The notes: generated by a model from the sequence alone, not told the origin. Positions 44,811 to 57,717 are shown, counted from the stretch's first letter. The stretch: 64,000 bases of DNA from Chlorophyllum brunneum (GCA_963576785.1 OY756141.1:1240001-1304000), one strand, 5' to 3'. Program-made: numbers and translations.

Positions 44811-47800
44811 TCATGAATCAGAACGGGATTCGGGATAATAGTAGGCACTCAATATCCAACCCCAAATCGTCCCGCCAAACCGAGCCAGCTTTTCCTTGGC
44901 GGAGGAGAATTGGAGGTCAGGAATGGCTATGGATCTCAACGAGGCCTCAAGACCGTTCAAGCCGAGCCTTTCCGTCAGTGAGGCGATAGAATACGGGGAG
45001 AGTGAATGTTGCGACGGGATGGCTGTCAGTGGAGGTATAGGATCTGTTGGCAGCAGTGAAGGGGCAACAGTAGAAGCTGCGCGTACGGATAACGGAGTCG
45101 GGGCCATACTTTCTGAAGGTGTTAAATTGGGCACGTAAGAAGCTGTCCACTCAACTAGATGCCGAGTACTGAATGGACAATCGGCAACTGTGCTGGTGGT
45201 GGTAACTGTCGTTGTCACCAGATCTTGGTGATCACCCATGATAAAAGTGGTAGCTTGTATCGAGCTCCCGGTGGGAAACACTTGTGTTGGTAAAATGTAG
45301 TGGTTAGACTTCTGTATAAGAAGAATGGTGACCAAGGTGCAACAACACCACAACAGTACAGTCGCCAACCATGATCGTTGAAGAAGTTGATTTGATTTCA
45401 CAGGTTGGAATTCGAGGGAGACTCGGGGAGTAAAAAGTTCCCCTCGGGCGAAGTGGAGCAATCTTTGTCTATCCGGATTTGAGTGCTGGTGTGCAAGGTT
45501 CGAATTTGTTATGGAACATGTGAACCCTGGACAATCACAGGTGTCAGCACGCTGAATCTGAGGTCGAGTCAAAACCCACCTGCCAAACTTTCGAGACTGA
45601 TTTCTAGTCTTCCAATGGGCAAGCCAAACGTTGGCAACAGCAGATTCCATCGTTGCCAATTATTCCAGCTCGAAAACCAGGATGACTTGACTGGTTCGAA
45701 TTTGACGACATAGTCGATCACGACACTGTCTCCGCTGGAGGGTCCAACTAGAATCTTAACCCAGATCACCCAATCCGTGTTATCCACCGTCTCGAACGAG
45801 GCGCCTGGAAGGGTTTTGCCAACCAATGGTTGCCTTTCAGTATTGGTGATGGCGTACTGGACAGGGACCCCATCGACACTGGCACCTGCAATATGGACTA
45901 TTGGGGAGCGTGTTTCACCGCTGTCAGGTAATGGTGTACGTGAAGAGCTCGGGCTGACCCGAGCCAACCCAAATTCTAACCAATCTGTCTCATTTTTGAC
46001 AGGTACGTTCAGATATATCCTGACAGCGTATGCATCGGGTGCTGGGCGATGACGGGAGACGAGCGGGGTCACGATTGCCTTAGCTGAGGGAATAAGGGGA
46101 GGACCATCCCGGATCTGGTGAATGGTATTCAGTGATCGAGTTGTGCTCCGTGGTGCTCGAGATTTTGGACCAAACGTCAGGGCTTGAGCAAACCCAGGAG
46201 ACAGGTCGTCAGGCGGGTGACCAATAACCTTGAGAACGATTCGGCCCCCATCTTTTCCGCACCGAGTCCAACCACCTTTCTGAAGGACCGTCTTCCGTAC
46301 CTGAGGGTCCCTGTGTATGTCGCCGGACGGACTATATACCTCTACAGTTGCGTTCAACCTATCGACTTCGTTCTGAACTACGATTTTTGTCGTTTCAGCA
46401 TCTGCTGCCAACACCGTAAAGTGAGGTACATTAATGGGTTCGATGGTTTCATAGTCCGAAAGAGGGAGAGGGTAAATGCCGCTGACTCGGGAGAGTGTAG
46501 TCCGAGGCGTGACAAGGATGGTGCCTTTGATGGCGAACGCAAACGGGGTTTTGTTTGGGGGAAGGATGTCGTTGATATTCAGATGAAGCGTTAAAGGGGC
46601 CCCTGGAGGGTAAGTGATGTTGGATTGAGACAAATAGGAAATTGAGGATGATAAGGTTCCGAGATGGGACGTCGCTAAGACTGCCGGATCGTTCGAACTT
46701 TCAAAAGAATACTCGGCAATATTCTGGGAAGGTAAAGGAGCTCGGAGAAGGGAGGAAGTTGAGGATGAACCCGGCCTAGATTTCCCGTCTGGGGGTGGTG
46801 CTTGTGAGTTTCCGGAGGGTGAAATTAGTACTTGGGGAGAGGGTGAACCTATGGAAGAGATTCTTGACGGTGGGTGGGTATCTGGACACTCTGCCCCCGC
46901 GTTGGATCCAGTATACCCTACACCTCCACTGACACTCCATTCGGGTTGCAATCCCTCAAGCCACGTAACATCCGAGTTCTTGGTCACAAGCCCGACGTCC
47001 ATACCCAGTAACGTAGCAACGCCTGGAAACCAAATGCCCTTGCACGACGCCTTGTACTCGATGTCCACCACAATTCCTTGAGCACCACCATCTTCCCTTC
47101 CCCTGTTTTTTCCCCGTATGATACATGTCATTTCGCTCTTCACCTCTTTGACGCCTACCTTCCGTCTGGGATCCCCCACACCACCTCCACCATCAAACGA
47201 TTTCATCGGTTTCGCCCATCGAACACGGATTCGATCGGTACTCGGGAAAGTACCCTGAATCCCGAACCCATCAGAAAAGCCAGTTGTAGATGAGTCGCTA
47301 GATTCATCATCCGCAAAATGATTGTAAGAACTCGTGCGTGCGAGGCGATTAGATGACGTTCGTGTGACATGCGGATCCGAGGTGAGGTCCCAGGAGTTTG
47401 CATCGTCTTCAAGTGACGACAATGATGCAAAAGATGATGCTGTGCTGGAAGGTGGAAATATTCGGAGCCTGATATTATTGTGAAGGCAACGAGGAGTAGG
47501 AATTGAAAGCTATACAAGAAATCATGTATCAAATGATGACCATCGTGATACTTGTTTGAGACACATACAAGGTAAGGAAAGCGAGGTGGGCGCGTAACGT
47601 ACGGGACCCACATATCTACCGCAGCCATGAAGTGGGCATGATTGCGGTCGCCGATCGAAAGGCGTCGTTTTTGATGGTGTGAATGACCCAAACGATCCGA
47701 TTCGCTTTCCGAGCGCGCACGGTCCCGACTCGGGAAATACCTGGGCAGGACGTATGTAATGTGGTAGCCGCTGACTAGTATTTGACCAGTATATTGAGGA

Positions 47801-48440
47801 TCAGTAGGCGGAACAACAGACTCCGACTCCGATGACTGGTTTGTCGAAGTGGTGGATGCCGTGATATTGGGGCTTGAGCTGAGGCGAAATGCTGCATTGA
47901 AAGTCACGGCTAGGCGTGCCGGCAGACCCAAAGCCCGGGCTGCGTTGTGTAGTAATGGCGAACCCGCGGAGGAAAAGTTGTAGGGTACTGAGTTGCTGTC
48001 CAGAGGGTGGATTTGTGACGTCAATATCTTAACATTCTCCTCTGTAATGATTACGACCATGAGCCACTAGATGAGCTATACAGATGGACGATGTCCCTAC
48101 CGGGAAAGAGCGCGATGGTTGATCCTGGGGTGACAGAATCGACTGGAATTGAAAGCTATGCAAACACTGGTTTACTTGCGATGGGTCAAAGTACCAGAAA
48201 GCTCACCTTCATGTACATCTTGACCGACGCACCATCTTGTCCCTGTTTTGCTTTGCCTTCGATAGCAATGCGAGAGACTACATTCATCCTTAGGACTTGC
48301 CCTACCGAGGTAACGGTTGGAGTATAACTGCTCGTTGAGGAAGGGCTCATCGGCTGAGGGAGGTGAGATCGTGAAGGTGTAGTCGTCGTTGCCGATGCTA
48401 TATAAGCCGCAGAGCTCCGCGAAGAGGTGGACACGGGCAT
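44811..48440 (-). CDS. Large uncharacterised membrane protein with a Ser/Pro-rich leader
   Basis: I do not recognise this family. Starts MPVSTSSRSSAAYIASA, followed by the phrase VLRMNVVSRIAIEGKAKQGQ and, after an intron, LSIPVDSVTPGSTIALFP. A long middle part (47500-45570, uninterrupted frame of about 600 codons) has IRVRWAKPMKSFDGGGGVG, a WFPGVATLLGMDVGLV segment and repeated beta-type stretches such as GAPLTLHLNINDILPP. Near the C-terminus lies one strong hydrophobic helix, WLATVLLWCCCTLVTILLI (about 45370-45310), followed by a Ser/Thr/Pro-rich stretch and TIWGWILSAYYYPE close to the end. Total about 1,100 residues. The N-terminal two-thirds would lie on one side of a membrane. Stop TGA at 44811-44813. 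It has no enzymatic motif that I can see, and its function is unknown. Confidence 0.7.
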
Positions 48441-50737
48441 GTGGTGCGTAGCTTCCAGAATTGAAAGCTATTCAACGCAGAAAGGATGGTGGTATAAAAG
48501 AACCGTGCGCTCGCGGTGCAGCAGAAGCCGGTATAGGAGTAACTGTAAGCGAAGGGTGATGGTGTGCTAGCGAGCGCGCAAGACGGACACAAATAGTGGT
48601 GTCAAGAAAGGAAGCGCGTCCCGCTGCGACGCGTCTAGAAATGTCAACAAGTCACGGCCCGGCGAGCCTGATCAGACATTGCTCCCAAACTGACTTCAAT
48701 ACAAGTGACGCGTGGATCAATCGAGGCGCGAACCTCACTGAGCCCCAAGGAATACGGAAGCAGGTAATGCACCTCTTCACATGAACGATCACAATCCCCC
48801 AGAAACTGTATCTCGACTCACCATCATCCTCGTGCGCCGACAACGTTGTGCTGGAACGTCCCAACAATAGACAATTGTCGGAATATTTTTGCTTCAGGTC
48901 TGGCCAATACAAACAGGAGATTCTTTCCCCCCGATCGTGTGATCGTTCGAGGAAACTTGGTGTATCTACACGCCAGTTTCAATTCCCAGTCTTCTTTGGA
49001 ATGACTTGCCTATGGCCCAAGAATTGTCCGCTTGCGAAGGAGCAGTCCTCAATCAGTGGTAGGTCAACGTGCATGCAGCTTCAAGTTGCCATGGGGAATA
49101 AAACACCTGGCGAAATAAGCAACATTCATTTTCCGGAGTCAATACTACCTCCACTACCAACCCTGATTTACCATGGAACTCCGAATGGCTTGGCTTGTGT
49201 ATGAAACGCCTATTTTTATCGACTGGGGTTATTTCTCGCTTCTATGTATTCCGAGCTCAGTATGAACCGAGCAAATGGACCACGCATGGATCCGTTTGTC
49301 CATTTCGTTGTAGTGCCAGAGGCACACGCTGATGACACCAACGACATCCACCTCGATAGAGACGATATCAATGGTAGGTAATGAGCCGTCGTAAGTCGTG
49401 CCCTTAGCGAGGCGATTAAAGTGGAGGAAATTAAACACAGGTCTACAAAGCCCATTGATCTCATGAGTGGGCATCGGTTAGCTAATACCACTACAACAGC
49501 AACGACTCGCTCGTTGACATTCGTCCCAGGACTTAACTTCGCAACTTTCATTGGCAAGTTGACTCAGAATTTTGGGGGTACATAGTACATACACCTTTGC
49601 CTTCCCGAGAAAAGCTCATCTGCGACCGCCAGCGTGTGAACAGCATGACCCGGGCATGACCCGCCCTATTGATTGATTAGACCGGTTTTGATACAGCTTT
49701 TGTGAATGACTTGAGCCTTCAGCTTGATGGCTTTATTACTTTGATGGAGGGTTGGGCCGTTTTTGACGAAGGTCGGCGGGGGTGTGCATTGGCTTCGTTC
49801 TGTCTGTCGATCAGGGCGAGGTTCTGGCCGGTTAAAGTGCTGGGCGCTCCCGAGTCCTCCTTCGAAAGTTTGCGATCCACCGTCGTTCAGATACTCAGGA
49901 ACATTTGCAAGGCTGTGGAGCTAGGTTTGCTCGTCGCAGGACGTAGAGTTTACTGCTTATCCCGAACGCTCACGTGAATTTATGAACACTCTGTATCTCC
50001 ACTATCGAACGGTCGCTTGAACCAAAGTTCCACTGGGTACAAGCAGGTAATATTGGTCATAAACGGATTACGTTAGCTTTGGGGCAAGATTCGTTGTCGA
50101 GGATGCTGCACACAGCTGCCAGAAGTCGAGATCAAATATCAAAGTACGCGACCTGTGACCAATATCGAGCGTAACGATTGTGACGTGACGCGTTTCTGAT
50201 TGCATGCTCAGGGTGGTATCAATAGGGAAGCCAAGTCTGTTTCTCACCAGGGATAGGTTCGAACCAGTTGTGATTTCCACTCAACGTGAAGTTTAGGATT
50301 TCTAAATTCATGCTGCCCCGGCGGAAACTACGCTAGTTCATGTTTAACAAGTCCCCAAGCTTTGTCATAGAAAGAATGGAGAAAAATTGGTAAGTTACAG
50401 TACCTTGAATGACATATGTCAAAGAAATCCCCTTCCATCCAGTGCTCTTAGAGTGCCGAATGGCTCCCCCTAACAACTCATGTCTCCCTCTTACGTTGTC
50501 ATGATGAAAATCGCTACTTTCAATTACGAGCTATATACACTAAACAAGGTTACAAGTTGACAACTGCAAACACGAGCGCGAATGGAATAAATATAAGGTA
50601 TTATTAAAAATAAGGTATAATGAGCAATAATCCGGTGTGTGGCGAGGCATTACGGATTTCCATAGGGTAAAAGAACTATAAATTAACAGCAACCATTTTA
50701 GTTGTAAGCCAACAGAGATTAGGTGCTGGTCAGCTCT
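48441..50737. other. Gene-poor region between the large membrane protein and IDO
   Basis: About 2.3 kb with no recognised gene. It includes a possible small orphan gene (listed separately) and AT-rich runs around 50560-50660. Frames such as 48596-48784 and 49702-49977 lack ATG starts or known similarity. I see no clear transposon ends or target-site duplications. Confidence 0.45.
49244..49585 (+). CDS. Possible small orphan gene with one intron
   Basis: The ATG at 49244 opens a frame with MYSELSMNRANGPRMDPFVH and VVVPEAHADDTNDIHLDRDD. An intron at 49378-49440 (GTAATG...CACAG, 63 nt) restores a frame that ends TFVPGLNFATFIGKLTQNFG and a stop at 49585. The product would be about 92 residues, rich in Asp, Thr and Asn, without a signal peptide. 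I recognise no family. It rests only on one ATG frame plus an in-phase intron in an otherwise empty region, so it may be chance or the remnant of a longer gene. Confidence 0.25.
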
Positions 50738-52208
50738 TCACGACCTTCCGGGAAGAGCTGTGCGCTTTGTCGCATCTCGCCCGTGCTTGAGCAGTGTGGC
50801 GACTGCATTCCCACCCGTCCCCAAGGCACGTCCTTGGCCTCCACTCTTTTGGAGCCGTGTCCATGTGCTGACGACAGGACAACCAGTATTGGATTGGGTG
50901 TGGGCTACAGTGACAATATAGCGGCAGGCAATCTTGATATGGTCCGTTCGAAGCTTCTGCAGCGCCGCGACAGCAGTATTGAAGGATTCACGAAGAATCG
51001 ATTCTTCCTTTGCGAGCTCGCGAATAGGACGAGACGACGATGATAGGAAGGTGAGATACTCGCGGTGCTTTCCAGGCATGTATTGTCGCATCTTGTCCAT
51101 GAACTGACCATGGCGGTTTCTGGTTTCGGCGGGGCCCTTTTTGTGGTCGACGCCAAGGAAAATGTCAAGGGCATGCATAACACTGCTCTGGCCTGCGGAG
51201 GGGCCACTTCGGAGGAGATCTTCATCTTTTGGGACACCCTCGTACTTCCAACGAGGTCCATCGCTCCCACTACCGCTGTACCAGGGTCGAATCTGCCAAT
51301 AGAAAACATCTGGGTCACATGTCGGACGAACGGACTGGATGACCTCGCTGATGTCATTAATTATCCCCGAAAGCCGGATAAGGTCTCGTGAGACCTTGCC
51401 AACCGCGGCATAATCGCCCGCGCTGGGTGCCAATCGATTGTATTCATCGAAAATGCGCAACATCTCGACACCAACCAGCTCGGCCTTTGCGGACGCAAAA
51501 TAGAAGCCAATTTCATCCTCTGTGCCCGAGAATAAGTGACGGAAGCGTATGTTACTCTCCAGGAGGGGTGCGTCGGGGTTGATTAGATCGTAGTTCCAAA
51601 GAACGGTATCGGCAAAAGTAAGTACTGGTGCTATCTGGAGCACCTTGGAGACCTCAACTAGGGGGACGGCAATTGACTTGGGGATGACCACAACCTCTGG
51701 CGGAGAGGGAAACAAAGGAACAGAATGGGCATAAAGGTGGACGAGCCACGAAAGAAGGTAATGAGCCTGTTGTAATTGACGAAGGTCGGATCCAAGTTCG
51801 TGTATGGTGAGTACGGGCCACTGACAGATTCGAGGGTCAGGTCAAATGTGGATAGGCCAACAGAGGGAAGAAAAAAAAAAGGTCACGTACAGACTTCACG
51901 TCGTCTCGCCATTTCTGACCGTACTCACGCTTAGACTGGGCTTCCTCAGACTCGTCGTCACCAAGACATAATCGACCGGCGGCTGAGGTAAGACCGTTTT
52001 CCCATAGGTCAAAGGAAGGAGGCAGTCGGCGAAGGGGAGTTGGGGGGAAAAAGCCAGTTTGAGGATCGACGTCAAAGTCCTCGAGTGAGCGGCGATCGGG
52101 AAGGGAGAGGCGTGGAGAATGGAAGTAGGAATTGTAGAGCGACAGTACGACGTCGAATAGAGTACCGACAGCATGAGGAGGGGAAAGGAGGAGCTGGAAA
52201 AGAACCAT
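50738..52208 (-). CDS. IDO: Indoleamine 2,3-dioxygenase
   Basis: Haem enzyme that oxidises tryptophan to N-formylkynurenine, first step of the kynurenine route to NAD. Two exons. Exon 1 begins MVLFQLLLSPPHAVGT and contains DFDVDPQTGFFPPTPLRRLP. The second has LPVLTIHELGSDLRQLQQAH, LSWLVHLYAHSVPLFPSPPE, AVPLVEVSKVLQIAPVLTFA and HLFSGTEDEIGFYFASAKAE. The proximal haem ligand is in HALDIFLGVDHKKG, followed by MRQYMPGKHREYLTFLSS and a C-terminal TGG-type loop (GTGGNAVATLLKHG). The ATG at 52208 is the only one close to the conserved start; upstream codons in the frame are not ATG. A TATATAAA element lies about 95 bp upstream. Confidence 0.92.
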
Positions 52209-53367
52209 GATTTTGAGGAGAGGGGAATGAAGAGACAAGAGTGCCGAGGAAGGGATAGAAATTGGTTGGAAGCTTGGGAGTTGCGATTTAGCCGTTTCCC
52301 TTTATATAAAATTCGACGACGCCACTGATCAATATTGCCATAGAATATATGAGCACATTGCATTGCTGAAGAAACGTCAACGGCGCGGTTCGTGAAGGAA
52401 GCGAGCTGGTTGGACCAATGCTATCCAGGTCCGTTCCTGTTCGGACGGGGACCCCCTCAGTCCAGTGTATCGTGATGAGGTGCCGTTAGAGTCAGAGACG
52501 AATTCATGACTAGTTCCGTCTGAGTTCGTTGGCAAAGAACGGGTGATCAAAGGGCACATCAAGATCGAGATCGTACACGCAGTTGACAAATTGTTGACAA
52601 GAGGGACTTACATAAGGAGCATCCATTGCGGCCTTGCCACAAGTTGCCGCCCGCGCAGCATATGTTCAGATCTTGCATTGCTCAGGATTTCCTCCGATCC
52701 ATGACCATAATCAACAAAATGATCAGTTATTAGGTCTCCTTGTATCCTGGTTCCCTCGCTAAGGCTGTGCGTGACCTGACGACGGACGCTAACATGGCCG
52801 AGCCGCATGTACGTACATATTCTAGGATCCCATTTTTCTTCCCCCTCTACTTACGAATTTTTTCTTGTCCATTCTAGCCAGGGTTGAAACGTTGACTCCT
52901 CTTAGCCGCTCAAGCGTTCCCCTGTTCTTGAACATTGAGCGTATTCCATCAATAAGTCATCGATTATTTGTATTTCATATTTCAGGAACAGCCCTATGTA
53001 CACATATTCACTCAACGTGAAACACCTTGTATTCTCGGAATGGAGCCTACACTACCCAGAGATGAGGCACTAGTACACCCTCCGATCCCACGTTTATCTC
53101 AGTTGGCAGGTGCCATCCGAGACCGTGCAGTCCATAACTGACGCAGGGGGGATAGCTCAGCCCAATAACATTAGTCAAACCTCATTCCGGTGCCTTTGCA
53201 TACATTCAACTTTCGTAGGTTGTGATTTCGGCCCATGTACCCTAACGTTCATACTGGATTGAGTTTGGGCCTGAGTCCTATATAAACGCCGAAACCATCA
53301 ACTTTCAAATGCTGAAGCGCTGATTTCTGCTTGGTTAACAAATATATCTATTAGCATATAATAGGAT
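52209..53367. other. Intergenic region between IDO and the acyl-CoA hydrolase
   Basis: About 1.16 kb with no gene that I can support. The IDO promoter is at its left end. A second, unexplained frame at 52608-52808 (minus) starts with ATG but shows no known motif. Confidence 0.45.
52301..52308 (-). promoter_or_regulatory. TATA box of the IDO gene
   Basis: TATATAAA on the minus strand lies about 95 bp upstream of the ATG at 52208, with GC-richer sequence on both sides. A regulated TATA promoter is plausible for a tryptophan-inducible enzyme. The assignment is positional. Confidence 0.5.
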
Positions 53368-55228
53368 TTACGGAGGCGTGGGGCCGTGTTTCCACTTAAG
53401 CCAGACAGTATTACCATCAGCATTATCCTCAACGCCACATCTGCGCCGAGCAACCTCGAGTACTTTCTCCTTGACGCCCATTTTACCTGGTCGCAAGCTG
53501 TGGAATCTGGTTACCAACTCATCTAGACGGATACCTGTATTTCCGCCCGAACTGTGGAAACCACGGACTACCTCGCCGATTTCCTCCTCTGTAGGCAATC
53601 CAAATCTCGATGACTCAGGAAGATCACCGCGGGCTGAAGGCTGGGGAATCTCCAATTCGGGTGCTGATGTCAGGTAAGTCGAGGTTGGCTCGAAGAAACG
53701 ATCAACAATATCATCAGTAACCTCAGTCAAGGTCGCTGGAACCCAATTCGGCCGTTCACCCTCCTTGTGCGTCTTTTCAATAATGACCGCGTTCACACCC
53801 GTGATGAAATCGGGGGTTGCTTGGTTCTAAGTTCTCGGAGTTCAGCCAGAGATTCTGATTCCAGGGACCCGGACTTACGCAAAAAGCTGCTGCTATTTTC
53901 AACTCCATGTTGAGGGCCTGTATGAGGGACATTGACTTGCCGCTTCTAATAGCTTTCAGAGCAACTTTGAGACTTGTGGGACTGCGCGCTTCTAGCTTGC
54001 GCAATGCGCTGGTTGCAAAACTTTGAACGGACGGATCCTGGTGTTTCGTCAGCAGCTCTAGATCCTTAACAATGTCTTCGACATTATCATGCCGGAAAGC
54101 AAAGTCCAAAGCCATACGAGCAGAGCCCGTAAAAGGGGTAGGGTGTTCTTCCGGCTGGCGCTCCGAGGACAATTCCTCAATTGTCTGATCAATCAGAGAT
54201 GGACGGGTAGTGTCGACCGCTGATAACCGATCAATGAGTGCTGGGACTCTCCTTGATGGGATGAAATGTGTTGCACAACCAAGTTCACTGTCAGGGGAGG
54301 TCATCACATTGCGTTTAGATGTAACTAAACAACGAAAGCTTACAACACCGCACGTCCCCGTAGGGTGTCTGAAGTCAGTGCAAGATAGGTTCCTAGTTCG
54401 CCATCCAAACGCGACAGGAAATAGCTTGCACCGACGTCGGGGCAATAGCCGATTTTCGTTTCAGGCATACCGAAGAGTGTATTCTCCGTTGCAATCCGGA
54501 ATGGAGCGTTTGCAGCTAACCCCACGCCTCCACCCACTTTACGAGTTGTTAGATAATAGGTCTGAGTCATAGTCTTAAATAGACCTACAAGTAATTCCGT
54601 CGAGAACAGCAATATACGGTTTCTTCAAAGCCGCTAGGATGTAGTCCATTTCAAACCTTGACACGATTCAATATCACAGTGCTGACGGGTCACTAACGGA
54701 CATACTCGCGCTTGAAATAGTCGATAGCCTTTGGAATCGTGGCTGAGTCAGTAGCGTTTTGGACAACACCTGCGGAACAAAGTTAAAGCACAGCAAGAGC
54801 CTAGAAGAGATGCCAACTGACCTGCAACATCGCCCCCACTACAGAAGGCTCGTCCAGTCCCAGTCCCAACTATCGCATCGCAGAGATCGGAAGTACTCCA
54901 TTCCTAGTCATGTTTCGGATCAGAAACTATAGCCACAGAAGTATAGACGTTCGATGTACCTCAATCTTGGGTCGAAGTAAAGCAAGCATTGGTTCATCTA
55001 ATGCATTGAGCTTTTTGGGACGATTCAACGTAAACTTCCGGAGGCTCGAGTGCGAGTCAAAGAGAACGGTGGGCTGCCATTTACTTGAGTATCGAGGTTG
55101 CCGTGGGCTAGCCAGTAACTCACCTCGGAAGCGGCGGTTGACATGTGTCTAGAGATAATATGTGTCCGCTGTGCCACACGAAGACCACTTCGAGACATGC
55201 CTCTCAGGAAGAAAGTAGGGGTCGGCAT
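53368..55228 (-). CDS. 3-Hydroxyisobutyryl-CoA hydrolase (HIBCH/Ehd3), mitochondrial
   Basis: Crotonase-fold thioesterase of valine catabolism; fungal Ehd3 is also found with the mitochondrial ribosome. The N-terminus is a mitochondrial leader ([20 protein letters not shown]), then [36 protein letters not shown] (oxyanion hole), [19 protein letters not shown] and [20 protein letters not shown] (catalytic acid region). A large insertion follows ([20 protein letters not shown]), then [20 protein letters not shown] and the C-terminal [20 protein letters not shown]. Several small introns. Start could be 55228 or the later ATG at 55198, and both leave a targeting leader. It shares a 125-bp divergent promoter with tubulin cofactor E. 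Confidence 0.88.
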
Positions 55229-55353
55229 GAGAACAACCCCAGGGATTCCGGAAACCCCGCTGAACAGAAAATGATGGGACGGCACAGCGGACACGCCAAT
55301 CCCGAAGTCTCTACTCACGTGACGTGTCCCTCCCCTTGACCGATTCTCTCAGT

Positions 55354-57361
55354 ATGGCGGAACCAGGCTTGCGCATATCCTACAAGGAACACATTGGGAC
55401 TATCAGGTTCGTTGGTCCTGTTGAGGGCACCCCCGGCACCTGGCTGGGGATTGAGTGGGATGACCCGACGCGCGGCAGGCATGACGGTTTCAAGGACGGG
55501 AAGCAGTACTTTACATGTTTGTGAGAGTTGCACCTGTACCTGCCCAGGAACCTTTCAAACGTAGTCGACCCAGGGTACCTGGCACAGGCTCATTTCTTCG
55601 GCCTTCTACGAACATTTATTATGGAAAACCTTTTCTAGAGGCTCTCAAATCCAAATACATCGAGGGACTTCATGGCCCTCAATCTCAAGAGATTGTCGTA
55701 CTCGGATCCTCACAAGGTACAATTCAGGTGGAAGCCGTCAATCTAGATAAAATCAGGGGCAAACTCTCCAAGCTCTCTTCACTGCGCGAGATCAGTCTGG
55801 ATGGTGAAAGGGTCGCAAATAGTGATCCTCCTGGGACAATAAGGGAAACCTGCCCGAGTGAGTACATAGTGGCAAACATGTGATGGTGATGATAACAGTT
55901 TATCAGACATACGTGGTTTAGATTTGTCCAAAAGTCTAATCAATTCTTGGAATACCGTTGGGGCGATCGTTAAAGAACTTCAATACTTGCAGAGGTTGTA
56001 TCTCAAGTAAGTTCAACGATGACACGAACCTTTTTTTTCTCAAATATTTAATTAGCCAGAATCGATTCCGGCCTGCTCCCGAATCCCGTGGCCTCAGCGG
56101 CTGTTTCGACTCGCTAATGGAACTCAGGCTGAATAACACGTTGATGACATGGCAGGATATTATAACTGTGATTGCATCCATGCCCAATTTGCAAGACCTC
56201 GAAATCGGATATAATTGTTTGACAGACGTCTCCTTCAATTACGATCGCCGCTGCCGACCTAACGTGTCCGTTCGAACCGTCAATTTGAACAATAATCAAA
56301 TCTGTGGTTGGGTAAATGTTTTTCTTGCCTTGTTAAACTTTCCATTGTATGACCTCTTTTACCTACTTTAAGGGCTGGTCGCCACTGACTATATGACATT
56401 TTTACAGCCTAGAGGGGGTCATACTCGCTAACAACCAGATCAAAAACATCCCTATTCCAGACACTCAACAACGGTGGCCGCAACTTAAACAAATCTCATT
56501 ATCCTTCAATCACCTGCAGCTGTGGCGTGATATATGCGCTCTCGCAGCCTGGACTCCATCACTGGAGTCACTAACCTCCGTTGGCAATCCAGTTATGACA
56601 GGTGAGATAAACGCGTGATAGCCGTCAATCATCTCCTGAAGCAAACTGGTTTGAGATCACTCCGAGAATGCTCGACCCTTGATCATAGCGCGATTAGCAG
56701 CGCTACGAATTCTCGATGGGGCGGCAGTGCGTGTCCCGATCTCCAACATAATCCTTCTTGCTCAGCAAACTAGATTTCGGGAAAGGAACGTCGTGATGCA
56801 GAATTATATTATCTCTCGCATATCGTTAAGCATGGGCCCGTGTCAGAAGACGAACGATGCCAGGAACATCCGAGGTGGCAGGAGTTGTGTTCAAGTGTGT
56901 TGTATTCAGATACTTCTTTCGGCAGTCTTTGACTCTGCCGCTGACTGGGTGAACGTACAGGGTATGGTAAGCCTGACGAAACAAATTCAAGTCAAGTACC
57001 AGACACGCTAAAGAGTCGCCTTTCAGGTGAGTCAGCAGCACAGAGTCTGGTGTATGTTGCCACAACTGTATTGCCAGAGTTGAGGCTCTACCGAACGTCG
57101 GAGCTGGTCAATTTGAACACCGTGGAAGACTGCCTGAACGAAGATGCCAAGGTTGTCATACGAGTGCTACCGACCATGACGGTTAAAAATTTGCGATTCA
57201 AGATACGTAGAGCCCTGAGTTACGGCCCAAAAACAAATATCGTAATATCAATGGTCATGAGCGATGGCTCTCTCGTTCCCCTGGACGAGGATCATGACAG
57301 TCATGACCTCTCTTGGATAGGCCTCGAAACTGGTTCTCAACTCTTATGTTGCACGCAGTGA
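55354..57361 (+). CDS. TBCE: Tubulin-specific chaperone E (TBCE/PAC2)
   Basis: Chaperone that helps assemble and disassemble the alpha/beta-tubulin dimer. Domain order: CAP-Gly (ISYKEHIGTIRFVGPVEGTP, then GIEWDDPTRGRHDGFKDGKQ); leucine-rich repeats (LSSLREISLDG, RGLDLSKSLINSWNT, SLMELRLNNTLMTW, GVILANNQIKNIPIPDT); and a ubiquitin-like C-terminus (CLNEDAKVVIRVLPTMTVKN). Careful splicing across 56590-57090 gives ILDGAA, ISGKERRDAELYYLSHIVKH, GPVSEDERCQEHPRWQELCS and YGKPDETNSSQ, which shows that this region is intact although the frame looks broken at first. About nine exons; stop at 57361. Confidence 0.92.
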
Positions 57362-57717
57362 AGGGTACTACTCGAATTACTCAAGTACATCACATTGTTA
57401 ATATTAGATCAAATATTGAATTAACTTGTGCATCGTTTTGACCTTTCCCACCTACCGACGTCAGACGCCAAAGGCCAGAGATCCACGCGCTTCGAGGTGT
57501 GTGAATGTTCCTGAGTTACCATTGGGTCTTGTTCGATCAAGCGTTCCTCATAATTGCCTTGTACCTTTTTGGACCAATTATCGACCATGAAAGAAGTATA
57601 CGGTCCGCGTAAACGACAACACCATTATTGAGAGACCAAGATCAAAAGCAAAACATTTCAGGGAAGTCGACCGTTTTCATAACCCGCATTGGCCCGGCCG
57701 TCCAATCCTAAGAACCT
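57362..57717. other. Convergent 3' region between TBCE and the SR protein
   Basis: About 356 bp holding both 3' UTRs. No gene or repeat is seen. Confidence 0.4.

Noticed and set aside
49216..49557. Two overlapping minus-strand frames in the gene-poor region that looked like a transposase fragment
   Set aside because: No catalytic motif, terminal repeat or target-site duplication; the complementary plus strand gives a more coherent frame.
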